Source of the DNA: Gracilibacter sp. BRH_c7a | GTDB taxonomy: Bacteria; Bacillota; Desulfitobacteriia; Desulfitobacteriales; Syntrophobotulaceae | Assembly: GCA_001516055.1 (NCBI GenBank) | Contig: LOEZ01000040.1 | Coordinates: 1 to 64,000 of the forward strand | DNA: 64,000 nucleotides | Reading direction: 5' to 3' | Shown: in pieces, positions 1-8,787 of the stretch | How the letters are laid out: every line of letters starts with the position of its first letter | Position numbering within the stretch: position 1 is the stretch's first letter | The notes under the pieces: model-generated | Database searches by the model: none | What the model was told of the DNA's origin: nothing | What the model saw: the letters and a program-made list of their open reading frames with translations, nothing else | Position numbers and translations under genes: made by a program

Positions 1-127
1 CATTATTGGTTACAGCTTCTTCAAAACGACGAATAGCGGTTTTTAAGGAAGATCTTGCAGCAGTATTTTTAGCATTCTGTAACTTAGAAAGTTGTACTCT
101 TTTAATCTGAGATTTAATATTTGGCAT
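1..127 (-). CDS. rpsT: 30S ribosomal protein S20 (N-terminal part, cut by window edge)
   Basis: The minus strand from position 127 reads MPNIKSQIKRVQLSKLQNAK and continues open to the window edge, giving 42 residues. This is the conserved basic N-terminus of small-subunit protein S20, which binds 16S rRNA; the full protein is usually about 85-90 residues. A strong Shine-Dalgarno sequence (AAAGGGGGTGAC on the minus strand) lies a few bases upstream of the ATG. The rest of the gene lies outside the window. Its position next to the spoIIP-lepA region is usual in spore-forming Firmicutes. Confidence 0.93.
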   Translation of the reverse strand, partial: MPNIKSQIKRVQLSKLQNAKNTAARSSLKTAIRRFEEAVTNN

Positions 128-208
128 GCGTAGTCACCCCCTTTAAAAACTATCTACCGACGTTTTCACGCAACTGATATTTTATCACATAATGTTGAGG
201 ATATGCAA

Positions 209-1807
209 CTATTTTATTCCCTCAAAGCATTTCTCTACGTGCTGGTTGTTATCATCAGGCTTTTGCAGAGCTGTTAATATGATAGCTACTAGAGATGATA
301 CAGTTAAAGAAATAAGAATGGGATCAACATACTGAATATTGGAATTAAAAAGGAATGGTTTATTAAACAGTAGTTGACTGATCTTAAAGACGACAGATTC
401 TTTGGAATGGACGAAGGTCATCCAGAGCAGGCTGACGATGAATCCAGTAAGCATACTCGTTACGGCTGTAGTCCTGTTCATCCTCTTAGAATACAAAGCA
501 CCGATGTACATAGGAATGAAGGCCGCCCCGCAAAGACCGAAGAAGAGACCTGTACTGATACCGATAGCTGCATCCCATATCTTTGGCAGGAAATAGGAGA
601 GAGCAATGGTTAGAAAGATTCCGGCAAGCATCCCTAGCTTGGAGCTAAGCATGCCCTTATCATCGCTGTCATAACTCTCGCTGATAAGATCTCTTCCCAC
701 TGCTGCTCCGATGGTATGGAACTGAGCGCTTAAGGTGGACATGGCGGCTGAGACTATGGTGACAAGGAACAAAGAAGAGAACCATGCTGGCATAAAATTA
801 TTGATAAACAAGGGGATGATGCTGTCGGTGCCTCCGGCAGCAGCAACTGCAATTTTACCAGTAGTATTGAAAAAATAAACATTGGAGAGAGCACCAACTA
901 CGAAAGCAACTCCGGTCATCATAAGGATAAAGACTCCACCTACTGGAATGGCTCGATTAAGATCCTTGGTACTTTTAACAGTCATGAAGCGTACTGCCAA
1001 TTGAGGCTGAGCTAAGGTCCCAATTCCTACACCAAGTACAATACTGCTTAGAACTACCCACCAGTTAACTGATAAAGTCGTAGGCATGGCGGTCCAGCCC
1101 TGGAAGCCACCTTTGGCTAACCCTGCTGCTTGTTCTTGGACTGTTGCGTTATTAAACAACTCACTTAGTTGTAAATGAGCTGATGTGATTCCTCCGAGGC
1201 CTTTATAAGTCCAAAAAATTAGGAAAAGCATTCCGCCAAACATCAAGACACCTTGGAAAGCATCCGAATACATAACTGCTTTCATTCCACCCCAGAAAAC
1301 ATAGGCGGCAACAATAACTGCCATAATCAAGAGGGCTGAGTTATATCCGATATCAAGGCTTCCTTCAATAAATTTGGCAGCGCCAATCATCACGGCAGCT
1401 GTATAAACTGGCATAAAAACAAGCACAACACCTGCAACGAATTTGCGGATAAAATTTGATTGATAACGTTTACCTAAAAGTTCGGCAAAGGTATTGGCAT
1501 TAAGATTTTGCCCCATGGCTCGAGTCCTTTTACCGAAAACAACAAAAGCGATAAAAATACCTACAAAGATGTTTAAAAAGGTTAACCACAAAAGACTCAT
1601 TCCAAAAACACCCGCTAACCCACCGAAGCCTACGATGGCTGAGGTACTGATAAAGGAAGCACCATAGGAAAGTGCCATAACTGCAGGAGCGGTCTTGCGT
1701 CCTGCAAGCAGATAATCGCTACTATCACGGGTTTGCTTATATCCTTTGTAGCCAAGATAAACGATAACAGCCAAGTATAATAGCATTACAATAGATTTGG
1801 TCAGCAT
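209..1807 (-). CDS. Sodium:solute symporter (SSS family), substrate unknown, probably an amino acid or carboxylate
   Basis: A 532-residue, very hydrophobic protein with about 13 predicted membrane segments. The SSS signature is clear near the N-terminus: the SSDYLLAGRKTAP motif (about residues 29-41), then a helix rich in small residues, and later the AMSTLSAQFHT segment (about residue 358) typical of this fold. It should couple sodium influx to uptake of an organic solute. The broad subgroup includes acetate, pantothenate and monocarboxylate/alanine permeases; the sequence alone does not give the substrate. It follows a 35-residue ORF (1848-1955) and both lie behind a T-box leader, so expression should respond to an uncharged tRNA, with a probable Val specifier. 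That regulation suggests an amino acid or precursor as substrate (inference). Confidence 0.88.
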   Translation of the reverse strand: MLTKSIVMLLYLAVIVYLGYKGYKQTRDSSDYLLAGRKTAPAVMALSYGASFISTSAIVGFGGLAGVFGMSLLWLTFLNIFVGIFIAFVVFGKRTRAMGQNLNANTFAELLGKRYQSNFIRKFVAGVVLVFMPVYTAAVMIGAAKFIEGSLDIGYNSALLIMAVIVAAYVFWGGMKAVMYSDAFQGVLMFGGMLFLIFWTYKGLGGITSAHLQLSELFNNATVQEQAAGLAKGGFQGWTAMPTTLSVNWWVVLSSIVLGVGIGTLAQPQLAVRFMTVKSTKDLNRAIPVGGVFILMMTGVAFVVGALSNVYFFNTTGKIAVAAAGGTDSIIPLFINNFMPAWFSSLFLVTIVSAAMSTLSAQFHTIGAAVGRDLISESYDSDDKGMLSSKLGMLAGIFLTIALSYFLPKIWDAAIGISTGLFFGLCGAAFIPMYIGALYSKRMNRTTAVTSMLTGFIVSLLWMTFVHSKESVVFKISQLLFNKPFLFNSNIQYVDPILISLTVSSLVAIILTALQKPDDNNQHVEKCFEGIK

Positions 1808-1847
1808 TATTTTATTCCCTCACTCTCTGATTTTCATTAGATCTGTA

Positions 1848-1955
1848 TTAGCTTTCGTTATTCCAGTTGCGAATTCCGTAAATAACACATAAAAGTGCGC
1901 TTCCTATACAAAGGACATAAACAGTGAGAATCATGGGATCTGATATTCCGAGCAT
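1848..1955 (-). CDS. Small symporter-associated membrane protein (35 aa)
   Basis: A 35-residue ORF starts MLGISDPMILTVYVLCIGSA and ends LCVIYGIRNWNNES, a single hydrophobic helix followed by a short polar tail. A GAGAGGAGAGA ribosome-binding site is 3-5 bases upstream of the ATG. It sits about 40 bases before the SSS symporter in the same direction. As I recall, similar one-helix proteins annotated as symporter small accessory proteins often precede SSS symporters in anaerobes. The placement, the strong RBS and the motif (MLGI-DP at the start, YGI-NW near the end) support a real gene that may assemble with or stabilise the transporter. Function is inferred from context only. Confidence 0.75.
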   Translation of the reverse strand: MLGISDPMILTVYVLCIGSALLCVIYGIRNWNNES

Positions 1956-1990
1956 ATTATCTCTCCTCTCTACTTGAAATTTGGTAAATA

Positions 1991-2141
1991 AAAAAATCCC
2001 GTCCCATAACACTGGGACGGGATTCAACCCGCGGTACCACCCGGTTTGACCTCATTTTGGAGGTCCAACTCAAAGAGATATACATTTACGTATCGTTCTT
2101 GTCAACAAGGTGGTAGAAAGCGGTTAAAGGTTTTTGAGAAA
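1991..2141 (-). promoter_or_regulatory. Second, truncated T-box module: antiterminator and terminator without a specifier stem
   Basis: After the first T-box terminator the minus-strand leader contains another T-box core (GGTGGTACCGCG, 2030-2041) followed by a GC-rich terminator with a U-run (GGGACGGGATTTTTTT, 1991-2022). There is room for only about 100 bases before the core and no Stem I with AGAGAG or GGAGU is visible. A helix resembling Stem III of the first module precedes the core. It looks like a duplication of the 3' half of the leader, giving two terminators in series ahead of the small ORF and the symporter. Confidence 0.75.
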
Positions 2142-2142
2142 C

Positions 2143-2415
2143 AAAAAAACCTCTGCCCCAATCGGGACGAGGATTACTCGCGGTACCACCCGGATTGATC
2201 GTTTTCACGATCCGCCTTCGAAGGATACGTATTCATATCCCCTTCCTGGTAACGGTGGAAGAAACCGGTATCACCTACTTGCCTCAGCGTTCAGTTAACA
2301 ACTCCAGAGGGAACTTCATTTTGACTTATGCTGTCGGCTTCCAGCTAACCCGACTCTCTGTTAAGCTTCCGTCAAAGCTACTTTCCTCTTTCCCAGTCAT
2401 TAGAAAAGTATTTTA
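2143..2415 (-). promoter_or_regulatory. T-box leader (first, full module), probable valine specifier GUU
   Basis: The minus-strand transcript carries a full T-box: the AGUA element, an AGAGAG distal stem, the specifier loop, GGAGUU, a Stem III-like helix, the T-box core (GGTGGTACCGCG, 2179-2190) and a terminator CCTCGTCCCGAT/TGGGGCAGAGG with a U-run (about 2143-2172). In Stem I, UUUGAC pairs with GUCAAA and AGAGG pairs with CCUCU. The unpaired 3' side between them reads AUGAAGUUC, placing GUU (Val, 2312-2314) at the specifier. The base after the specifier is C, not the usual purine, so the assignment is moderate. Uncharged tRNA would allow readthrough into the symporter genes. Confidence 0.85.
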
Positions 2416-2423
2416 TTAAAAAT

Positions 2424-2452
2424 AGCGTACAATAACTTAAGGATGATGTCAA
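2424..2452 (-). promoter_or_regulatory. Sigma-A-type promoter of the T-box/symporter transcript
   Basis: On the minus strand TTGACA (2447-2452) and TACGCT (2424-2429) are separated by 17 bases, placing the start near 2415 just before the T-box Stem I. The -35 is perfect and the -10 is weak. It is divergent from spoIIP. Confidence 0.7.
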
Positions 2453-2623
2453 TAGAAATTGCTAGACACAATAACAATTATTTCTACATTATTGCCTTGA
2501 ATATTTCGTAAACTTTTTCTTTTGTATACAATTGTAAAAGTAAAATTATATTATGAACCTTTGATTTTGTTCTATGGGGAGGTTGTCCTTCATATTCCTA
2601 ATTATGGAAAGGGGGACAAAAGT

Positions 2624-3640
2624 TTGTTTTATGAGAATACATGGGTGAGAACAGCAGGTATTATTCTTTTTTTGGCCATTTTTATCTTTTTTATGTCACT
2701 AAGTATCGTTGATAATAGCTCCCATCAATTAATTAAGATTCTTACTGAAAAAAGCTTTCCGTTTGAGATTGTTCTCCTGGAAGGAGTTCCTGGACTTTCC
2801 AAACCGGAAAGAGAAAGGATACATGATGTTCGGTATAATGTCGCTGGGTTAGGGATGTACTTATTGACGGGAGTAAATATTTCGGATGCCAGAACCTACT
2901 TTCTAAGTTATTATGCTCCTCCTGAGCAAGGATTACCTTGGGTAGGATGGTCTTATTACCCTAATGATCCTGAGATGGAGGGTCCGATCCTGGAGATGCT
3001 GGATAATCCTTTCTATAGCGAACCGACACCAATTACAAGCGAAGATGATATTGTTGTAGGTGTCTATCATACACATAACGCTGAATCTTACGTTGGTGCC
3101 GGAGGAAAGGAGAGGGAAGATCCAGGTGAAAATGGAGACGTGGTAAAAGTCGGTAAAGCATTAGTAGATGAATTAAATAGGCTGGGTATTAGAGCTATTC
3201 ATTCAGATCAAATTAATGATGCTGTGTACACCGAATCCTACGATAATTCATTTACGGTAGCTCAAAACATGTTGAAAGAAAATCCTACTATCCGTATTTT
3301 ACTGGATATTCATAGAGATGGGGTACCTCCTCAAGTAGGTAAATCTGTTGTCAAAATAGGAGATAAAGAAACAGCAAAAATACTTATTGTGCTGGGACAA
3401 AACAATCCAACTTGGGAAAATAATAATTCGGTAGCAAATAACATTATCCAGGTAGCTGAGAATAAATATTCTGGTTTCTTCTATAACAAAATCAGATACG
3501 CTTCTGAAGCTCGTTATAATCAGCATCTGACTAATGGAGCCATCCTCTTAGAGGTAGGAAGTCAGCTTAATACTACTGAGGAAGCGATGAATACTGTGCA
3601 ACCTTTGGCTGAAGTATTGAAGGAATATCTAGAAAGGTGA
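2624..3640 (+). CDS. spoIIP: Stage II sporulation protein P (SpoIIP)
   Basis: The C-terminal 200 residues carry the SpoIIP amidase/endopeptidase domain: VYHTHNAESY with the putative zinc-binding His, LDIHRDGVP, and ILLEVGSQLNT with the catalytic-type Glu. In sporulation SpoIIP works with SpoIID and SpoIIM to strip septal peptidoglycan during engulfment by the mother cell. I take the TTG at 2624 as the start, because GGAAAGGGGG ends 9 bases upstream and translation then opens shortly before the single N-terminal membrane helix (about residues 10-30); this gives 338 residues. The frame is open upstream to 2522 but those residues do not look like SpoIIP. murJ follows after about 70 bases. Start choice is less certain than the family. 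Confidence 0.88.
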   Translation: MFYENTWVRTAGIILFLAIFIFFMSLSIVDNSSHQLIKILTEKSFPFEIVLLEGVPGLSKPERERIHDVRYNVAGLGMYLLTGVNISDARTYFLSYYAPPEQGLPWVGWSYYPNDPEMEGPILEMLDNPFYSEPTPITSEDDIVVGVYHTHNAESYVGAGGKEREDPGENGDVVKVGKALVDELNRLGIRAIHSDQINDAVYTESYDNSFTVAQNMLKENPTIRILLDIHRDGVPPQVGKSVVKIGDKETAKILIVLGQNNPTWENNNSVANNIIQVAENKYSGFFYNKIRYASEARYNQHLTNGAILLEVGSQLNTTEEAMNTVQPLAEVLKEYLER

Positions 3641-3713
3641 TATAATTCCCAGTACAACTACTCTGATATAGAAACATCATGGATGAATATCAACCTTAAA
3701 GGATTATTTGCTG

Positions 3714-5276
3714 ATGTCTACTTCTCAAAAAATGATAAGAGCGGCTGGTTTCCTCATGGCGGCCAACTTGGTATCCAGATTTCTCGGTTTTGTCCGGGAA
3801 TCCCTAATGGCAGGTCTATTTGGTAAAACAGGGGCGACCGACGCTTATAACACTGCTTTTATCCTCCCCGACCTTCTTTATTGGCTTCTTGTCGGAGGGG
3901 TTTTAAGTGCTGCTTTCATACCAGTGCTTTCTGAATATATCGCAAAGCAGAGAGAGGAAGAAGGATGGAAGGTTGTAAGTTCGGTTATTAATATTATGTT
4001 TCTTAGTCTTTGTTCCTTGGTCATCATAGCCATGATTCTTGCCCCTAAGTTTATCTTTCTTCAAGTTCCTGGTTTTAGCCCGGAAAATAGAGATTTAGCT
4101 GTATATCTGACCCGTATTCTGTTGCTCCAGCCTGTTATCTTGGCTATGAGCGGGATAACTATGGGTATATTGAATTCCTATAAGATATTCTGGCCCTCAG
4201 CTTTAGGAACGGTTCTCTATAATGCGAGTATTATTGTTTGTGGGTCTATATTTGCTAATTCAGGTGATGCCTGGAGCATATCGGGCTTTGCTTTTGGGGT
4301 AGTGATTGGTGCAGCAGTGAATTTTCTGGTGCAAGTGCCATCACTTCGGAAGGTTGGGCTTCGATACTATCCGATTATAGACTTCAAACATCCCGGGGTG
4401 AAAAAGATAATCTCACTTTCACTCCCTATTATTATCATGTTCACCCTTAACCAGTTCCAGGTCATAGTCAATTCCAATTTAGGATCAGCCTTGGTTCCAG
4501 GAAGTTTAACTGCTATTTGGTATTCTTACCGCTTGTTCCAGCTTCCCGTGGGGATATTCGCTTTGGCAATCGGAGTAGCTGTATTTCCTACTCTTTCAGA
4601 ACAAGCTGCTCTCCAAAAGGTCAAAGACTTCCTGGAGACTGTTTCTGGGGCCATAAGACTTGTAATATACATAACCATACCCGTATCGGTAGGAATGATA
4701 GTATTACGCTTCCCTCTCATCCGAGTACTATTTGAACATGGAGAATTCGGACCGCTGGATACAGAGATAACGGCTATACCTTTGTTTTATTTTACATTAG
4801 GGATAACTGCTCAGGCAATAATTCAAATTCTGCCCAGGGCTTTCTATGCTTTGCAAAACACTTGGAAGCCTGTAGGGTTAGGAGTTGTAGCTATGGCGGT
4901 TAGTATCGCCTCAATGTTCTTCCTGGTTAGACCTTTAGCGCATGGAGGCTTGGCCTTGGCGGTGACCGTCGGGGCTATCGTTCATATGCTTCTCTTATTT
5001 ATCTCCCTTCGTCGGATGTTGGGCAGGATAGATGGAAAGAGAATTATCTTTACCCTTATAAAATCTTGTGCTGCAGCTTTTGCCATGGGCATAACAGTAT
5101 TTTACTGGGCTGCACAAATCGAGCCTTTAGTTGGGACAGGTAAACTAGGATCAGTTGTAGTCTTAAGTAGTTCGGCGTTAATCGGGATGGTTATATTTAC
5201 TATAATAACTAAGCTTATGAGAATGGAAGAATTCAACATGGCTATGGATATGTTGGGGAGAAAAACGCATAATTAA
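3714..5276 (+). CDS. murJ: Lipid II flippase MurJ (MviN family)
   Basis: A 520-residue polytopic protein with about 14 membrane helices. The N-terminal block (MIRAAGFLMAANLVSRFLGF, then RESLMAGLFG) is the signature of the MVF subfamily of the MOP exporter superfamily. MurJ-type proteins flip lipid II across the cytoplasmic membrane for peptidoglycan synthesis, and Firmicutes may carry several paralogues or the unrelated Amj. I choose ATG 3714 over the in-frame TTG at 3708, because AAAGGA at 3698-3703 is 10 bases before the ATG and only 4 before the TTG. The gene lies 70 bases after spoIIP and could be cotranscribed. Which MurJ role it has, vegetative or sporulation-related, cannot be told here. 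Confidence 0.85.
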   Translation: MSTSQKMIRAAGFLMAANLVSRFLGFVRESLMAGLFGKTGATDAYNTAFILPDLLYWLLVGGVLSAAFIPVLSEYIAKQREEEGWKVVSSVINIMFLSLCSLVIIAMILAPKFIFLQVPGFSPENRDLAVYLTRILLLQPVILAMSGITMGILNSYKIFWPSALGTVLYNASIIVCGSIFANSGDAWSISGFAFGVVIGAAVNFLVQVPSLRKVGLRYYPIIDFKHPGVKKIISLSLPIIIMFTLNQFQVIVNSNLGSALVPGSLTAIWYSYRLFQLPVGIFALAIGVAVFPTLSEQAALQKVKDFLETVSGAIRLVIYITIPVSVGMIVLRFPLIRVLFEHGEFGPLDTEITAIPLFYFTLGITAQAIIQILPRAFYALQNTWKPVGLGVVAMAVSIASMFFLVRPLAHGGLALAVTVGAIVHMLLLFISLRRMLGRIDGKRIIFTLIKSCAAAFAMGITVFYWAAQIEPLVGTGKLGSVVVLSSSALIGMVIFTIITKLMRMEEFNMAMDMLGRKTHN

Positions 5277-5478
5277 AGGGACAATAAACCAATTTAATTG
5301 GTCGATGCAGCTTAACGCTATATCAGCTGCGGTCTCGACGTTTCTCTGCCCTAAGGTTCGATAAGCAATGCACAAATATACTAAAATCTTCAATGATAGA
5401 AGTACACAAAAAAGAATTTGCGGGTCCCGAAGAACCCGTAAATAGCGTATAATTAATTGCGCAAAAACCTGTTTAAAT

Positions 5479-5508
5479 TTGCTTAAATAGGCTGAAATTT
5501 GATATACT
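5479..5508 (+). promoter_or_regulatory. Probable promoter of lepA-hemW
   Basis: TTGCTT (5479-5484) and TATACT (5503-5508) are separated by 18 bases, about 50 bases before the lepA ATG. The preceding 200 bases after murJ hold no gene; a modest hairpin (CGGGT/ACCCG, 5421-5438) could end the murJ transcript. Confidence 0.55.
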
Positions 5509-5556
5509 ATTTGGAAGTGCAATAAAGGTATTTAACATTGGGGAGAGAAAATAACA

Positions 5557-7362
5557 ATGGCACAAGCTTCATCCAGAATAAGGAATTTTTCTATTATAGC
5601 TCATATTGATCACGGTAAGTCAACTTTGGCTGACCGTCTTATAGAGTCAACTGGGACGATGTCTACAAGAGAACTCAAAGAACAGGTTCTGGACTCCATG
5701 GATTTGGAGAGAGAACGAGGTATTACAATTAAGCTCCAGGCTGTACGTTTACACTATAAATCCAAAGACGGAGAGATATATGAATTAAACCTTATAGATA
5801 CTCCTGGTCACGTGGATTTTTCCTATGAGGTATCCAGAAGTTTAGCGGCCTGTGAAGGGGCTTTACTAGTGGTAGATGCTGCACAGGGGATTGAGGCTCA
5901 AACTCTGGCTAACGTTTACCTTGCGTTAGAGAATGATTTGGAGATTATACCTGTTATCAATAAGATTGATCTACCAAGCGCCGATCCGGAAATGGTCAGA
6001 AAAGAAGTTGAAGATGTGATAGGGATAGATGCCAGTGAGGCGATTCTGGCCTCAGCCAAAATGGGTTTAGGAGTAGAAGATATACTTGAAGCTATCGTCA
6101 AAAAGATACCGCCACCGCAAGGTGATGATGAGAAGCCGCTTAAAGCTCTTATCTTTGATTCTAAATTCGATTCGTATAAAGGTGCTATACCTTATATCCG
6201 GGTTCTGGACGGCAAGGTGTCTAAGGGAACTAATATTAAGATGATGTCCAGTGGCAAGCTTTTTGAGATTACAGAAGTAGGGGTATTTACCCCCAATATG
6301 ACCATTGTCAATGAACTTAAGGCCGGCCAGGTAGGTTATATTGCGGGCAGCATCAGAAATGTCCGTGATACACGAGTGGGTGACACGATCACCAATGCCG
6401 AACGCCCTGCAACAGAAGCACTTCCGGGATATAGGAAGGCGGTTTCGATGGTGTTCTGCGGTCTATTCCCGGTTGAAGCCTCCGATTACGATAAGTTAAA
6501 GGATGCTCTCGAGAAACTTCAACTTAATGATGCCAGCCTTATGTATGATAATGAAGTGTCCGCTGCCTTAGGATTCGGCTTCCGCTGTGGTTTCTTGGGT
6601 CTTTTGCATATGGATATCATCCAGGAAAGATTGGAACGGGAATTCGGTTTTAATATCATAACTACCGCTCCTAGTGTTATCTACCGGGTGAACTTAACGG
6701 ACGGGACCCAAGTTTCAATCGATAACCCTGCCTTATTGCCAGATATCGCTAATATAGTGTCTATAGAGGAACCTATGGTCAGAGCATCTGTCATGCTTCC
6801 TTCTGATTATATAGGCTCTATCATGGAGCTTAATCAGGAGAAAAGAGGAACCTTCCTTAATATGGACTATATCACCGCCGCAAGGGTAAACCTACAATAT
6901 GAATTACCTTTAAGTGAGATCGTGTACGATTACTTTGATCAACTGAAGTCTCGGACTAAAGGTTATGCATCCCTAGATTATGAACTCATAGGTTATAAAG
7001 AAGCAAACCTGGTTAAACTCGATATCATGCTCAATGGGGAGATTGTGGATGCTCTTTCCTTCATTGTGCATCGAGATAAGGCCTATGCTCGCGGACGTAA
7101 GCTGGTAGAGAAACTGAGGGGGATGATTCCCCGACAGATGTTTGAAATCCCAGTGCAGGCTGTAATAGGTTCCAAGGTTATCGCCAGAGAGAATATCAAG
7201 GCTATCCGTAAGGATGTTTTAGCCAAATGCTATGGCGGAGATATTTCTCGTAAACGTAAACTACTGGAAAAACAAAAAGAAGGTAAGAAACGCATGAAAC
7301 AGGTCGGCAGCGTAGAAATCCCTCAAGAAGCTTTTATGGCAGTCTTGAAAATGGATGACTGA
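5557..7362 (+). CDS. lepA: Elongation factor 4 (LepA), ribosome-associated GTPase
   Basis: A 601-residue translational GTPase of the usual LepA length. G1 is AHIDHGKST (residues 15-23), switch II/G3 is [11 protein letters not shown] (from residue 81) and G4 is NKID near residue 135. The C-terminal LepA-specific domain begins with the [20 protein letters not shown] segment and ends rich in Lys/Arg. LepA acts on the 70S ribosome, and roles in back-translocation and in initiation or assembly have been proposed. The start is secure: GGGGAGAGAAA lies 5-8 bases before the ATG. It precedes hemW by 60 bases in the same direction, a common Firmicute order. Confidence 0.97.
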   Translation: MAQASSRIRNFSIIAHIDHGKSTLADRLIESTGTMSTRELKEQVLDSMDLERERGITIKLQAVRLHYKSKDGEIYELNLIDTPGHVDFSYEVSRSLAACEGALLVVDAAQGIEAQTLANVYLALENDLEIIPVINKIDLPSADPEMVRKEVEDVIGIDASEAILASAKMGLGVEDILEAIVKKIPPPQGDDEKPLKALIFDSKFDSYKGAIPYIRVLDGKVSKGTNIKMMSSGKLFEITEVGVFTPNMTIVNELKAGQVGYIAGSIRNVRDTRVGDTITNAERPATEALPGYRKAVSMVFCGLFPVEASDYDKLKDALEKLQLNDASLMYDNEVSAALGFGFRCGFLGLLHMDIIQERLEREFGFNIITTAPSVIYRVNLTDGTQVSIDNPALLPDIANIVSIEEPMVRASVMLPSDYIGSIMELNQEKRGTFLNMDYITAARVNLQYELPLSEIVYDYFDQLKSRTKGYASLDYELIGYKEANLVKLDIMLNGEIVDALSFIVHRDKAYARGRKLVEKLRGMIPRQMFEIPVQAVIGSKVIARENIKAIRKDVLAKCYGGDISRKRKLLEKQKEGKKRMKQVGSVEIPQEAFMAVLKMDD

Positions 7363-7422
7363 ATAGATTCCTGATTTTGAAAGTCTTATATTCTGGAGTT
7401 AGTTTAGAGAGTGAGAATTGCT

Positions 7423-8604
7423 ATGCCTTCCTTATATGTACATGTTCCGTTTTGCGTCCGAAAATGTTCCTACTGTGCTTTTTACTCCCTACCCCTTGGC
7501 GGTGAAGGGAGTGAGCGTGGTAACATCTTTAAATATTTAACAGGGTTAGAACGAGAAATAGAGTATTGTTATACAGAAGCCCCTGCGGGGGTTTCTTCCC
7601 TTTTTCTAGGTGGTGGAACTCCGACTGTTCTTAATTATCAGGAACTAGACAGCTTACTCAAGCTCATACATAACAGATTCTCGTTTAGAAGTAGTGTTGA
7701 ATCATTATCTATAGAAAAGACTGTCGAAGCCAATCCAGGGACAATTGATCAGGAAAAGTTAGCAGTGCTACGACATTACGGTATGAATCGCATCTCTTTA
7801 GGTGCCCAAAGCTTTAATGATGATCAGCTTCAAAGTATTGGAAGAATTCATACTTCAGCAGATATTGAACTCGGAGTTAAGCTGATTAGGGAAGCTGGAT
7901 TCATCAATCTAAACTTAGACTTGATATTTGGCCTTCCTGGGCAAACTATGGAAGATTGGAAAACTACGGTCAACAGAGCAGTGAGTTTAACACCGGAACA
8001 TATTTCTATCTATGCCCTTACCTTGGAAGAAGAAACACCACTGGGTAGACGATACTGTGAAAACAGCCCTTCTAAACACGACAATGCTTCTCTTCCAGAT
8101 GATGATCTACAGGCCGATATGTATGGATGGGCTTCATCTTTCCTTAACTCACAAGGGTATATCCATTATGAAATATCTAATTTTGCTCAGGCAGGATTTG
8201 AGGGCAGACACAACCTTTCTTATTGGCAGGGAGAGGATTATCTGGGTCTCGGTCCAGGAGCAGTATCTTGCTTAAACGGGATCAGAGTTAAGAATGTTCA
8301 GGATATTGACCTGTATCGCAATAATTTAGTCTCAGGTGCTAAATCATTAAACAATGGAGAAGTGGAATATCTTTCACAGAATCAACGAATATCCGAATAC
8401 GTAATGCTTGGATTAAGGACAACTAAAGGTATCAAAATTAATCTCTTTGAGGAGAAATTTAAGATGAATATTCAGGATATTTATGGATATAAATTGGTAA
8501 ACTATATTGATAGAGATATACTTTCACTAGAGGATGGATGGCTAAAAATCAATCCAGCTTATCTTTTTGTAAGCAATTTAATTTTGCAAGATTTGATTCT
8601 TTAA
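7423..8604 (+). CDS. hemW: Radical SAM heme chaperone HemW
   Basis: A 393-residue radical SAM protein. The cluster-binding motif is CVRKCSYCAF (Cys 11, 15 and 18); the residue after the third Cys pattern is Phe, the HemW form CX3CX2CXF, and not the CX2CXC of coproporphyrinogen dehydrogenase HemN. GGGTPT and the QSFNDDQLQSIGR segment are conserved in both. HemW binds heme and is thought to deliver it to respiratory proteins; older annotations call it oxygen-independent coproporphyrinogen III oxidase. I choose ATG 7423, since it gives the usual MPSLYVHVPFC start and GAGAGTGAG precedes it by 7 bases; the GTG at 7411 is an alternative. It lies between lepA and hrcA as in many Firmicutes. Confidence 0.9.
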   Translation: MPSLYVHVPFCVRKCSYCAFYSLPLGGEGSERGNIFKYLTGLEREIEYCYTEAPAGVSSLFLGGGTPTVLNYQELDSLLKLIHNRFSFRSSVESLSIEKTVEANPGTIDQEKLAVLRHYGMNRISLGAQSFNDDQLQSIGRIHTSADIELGVKLIREAGFINLNLDLIFGLPGQTMEDWKTTVNRAVSLTPEHISIYALTLEEETPLGRRYCENSPSKHDNASLPDDDLQADMYGWASSFLNSQGYIHYEISNFAQAGFEGRHNLSYWQGEDYLGLGPGAVSCLNGIRVKNVQDIDLYRNNLVSGAKSLNNGEVEYLSQNQRISEYVMLGLRTTKGIKINLFEEKFKMNIQDIYGYKLVNYIDRDILSLEDGWLKINPAYLFVSNLILQDLIL

Positions 8605-8610
8605 TTTACA

Positions 8611-8730
8611 TTTTTCCGATAGCTAACCGCTTCTAAGAAGTCACTTCTAAGAAGTCACTTCTAAGAGGCACTAAGCTCCTGGATAACATCTTCTAAGATT
8701 CAGATGGGTTTTTATCCCATCTGAATTAAG
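8611..8730 (+). repeat. Dispersed hairpin repeat, copy A (related to 37507-37671)
   Basis: This stretch shares CCGATAGCTAACCGC, then AAGAGGC-CTAAGCT-CTGGAT, then CATCTTCTAAGATTCAGAT with a second locus before ybeY. The interior differs: here a 14-base unit (CTTCTAAGAAGTCA, 8630-8643 and 8644-8657) is repeated with a partial third copy. The 3' end forms a strong hairpin, ATTCAGATGGG/CCCATCTGAAT (8698-8726), which could end the hemW transcript. It lies directly before the hrcA promoter. I do not recognise the family. It could be a mobile repeat or a structured RNA. Confidence 0.7.
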
Positions 8731-8746
8731 AATATCGTTTATAGTC

Positions 8747-8775
8747 TTGACAATCTTTTACCTTCGTGCTAATGT
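8747..8775 (+). promoter_or_regulatory. Promoter of the hrcA-grpE-dnaK operon
   Basis: TTGACA (8747-8752) and TAATGT (8770-8775) are spaced by 17 bases and the CIRCE operator follows at the expected transcription start, the normal arrangement for an HrcA-repressed sigma-A promoter. Confidence 0.8.
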
Positions 8776-8787
8776 ATGGTCAGAAGA

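Noticed and set aside
2195-2419. 74-residue ORF on the plus strand
   Set aside because: It is antisense to the T-box leader of the symporter transcript; the composition follows the RNA helices and not a protein.
2499-2532. Sigma-E promoter before spoIIP (GAATATT and TATACAAT)
   Set aside because: The spacing of 19 bases is too long for sigma-E and the -10 is imperfect; sigma-E control is expected from the family but not shown here.
5178-5522. 114-residue ORF on the minus strand after murJ
   Set aside because: It overlaps the murJ end and the lepA promoter, and looks like no known protein.
8630-8670. Short tandem repeats considered as a CRISPR array
   Set aside because: The 14-base units are adjacent without spacers and no cas genes are present.
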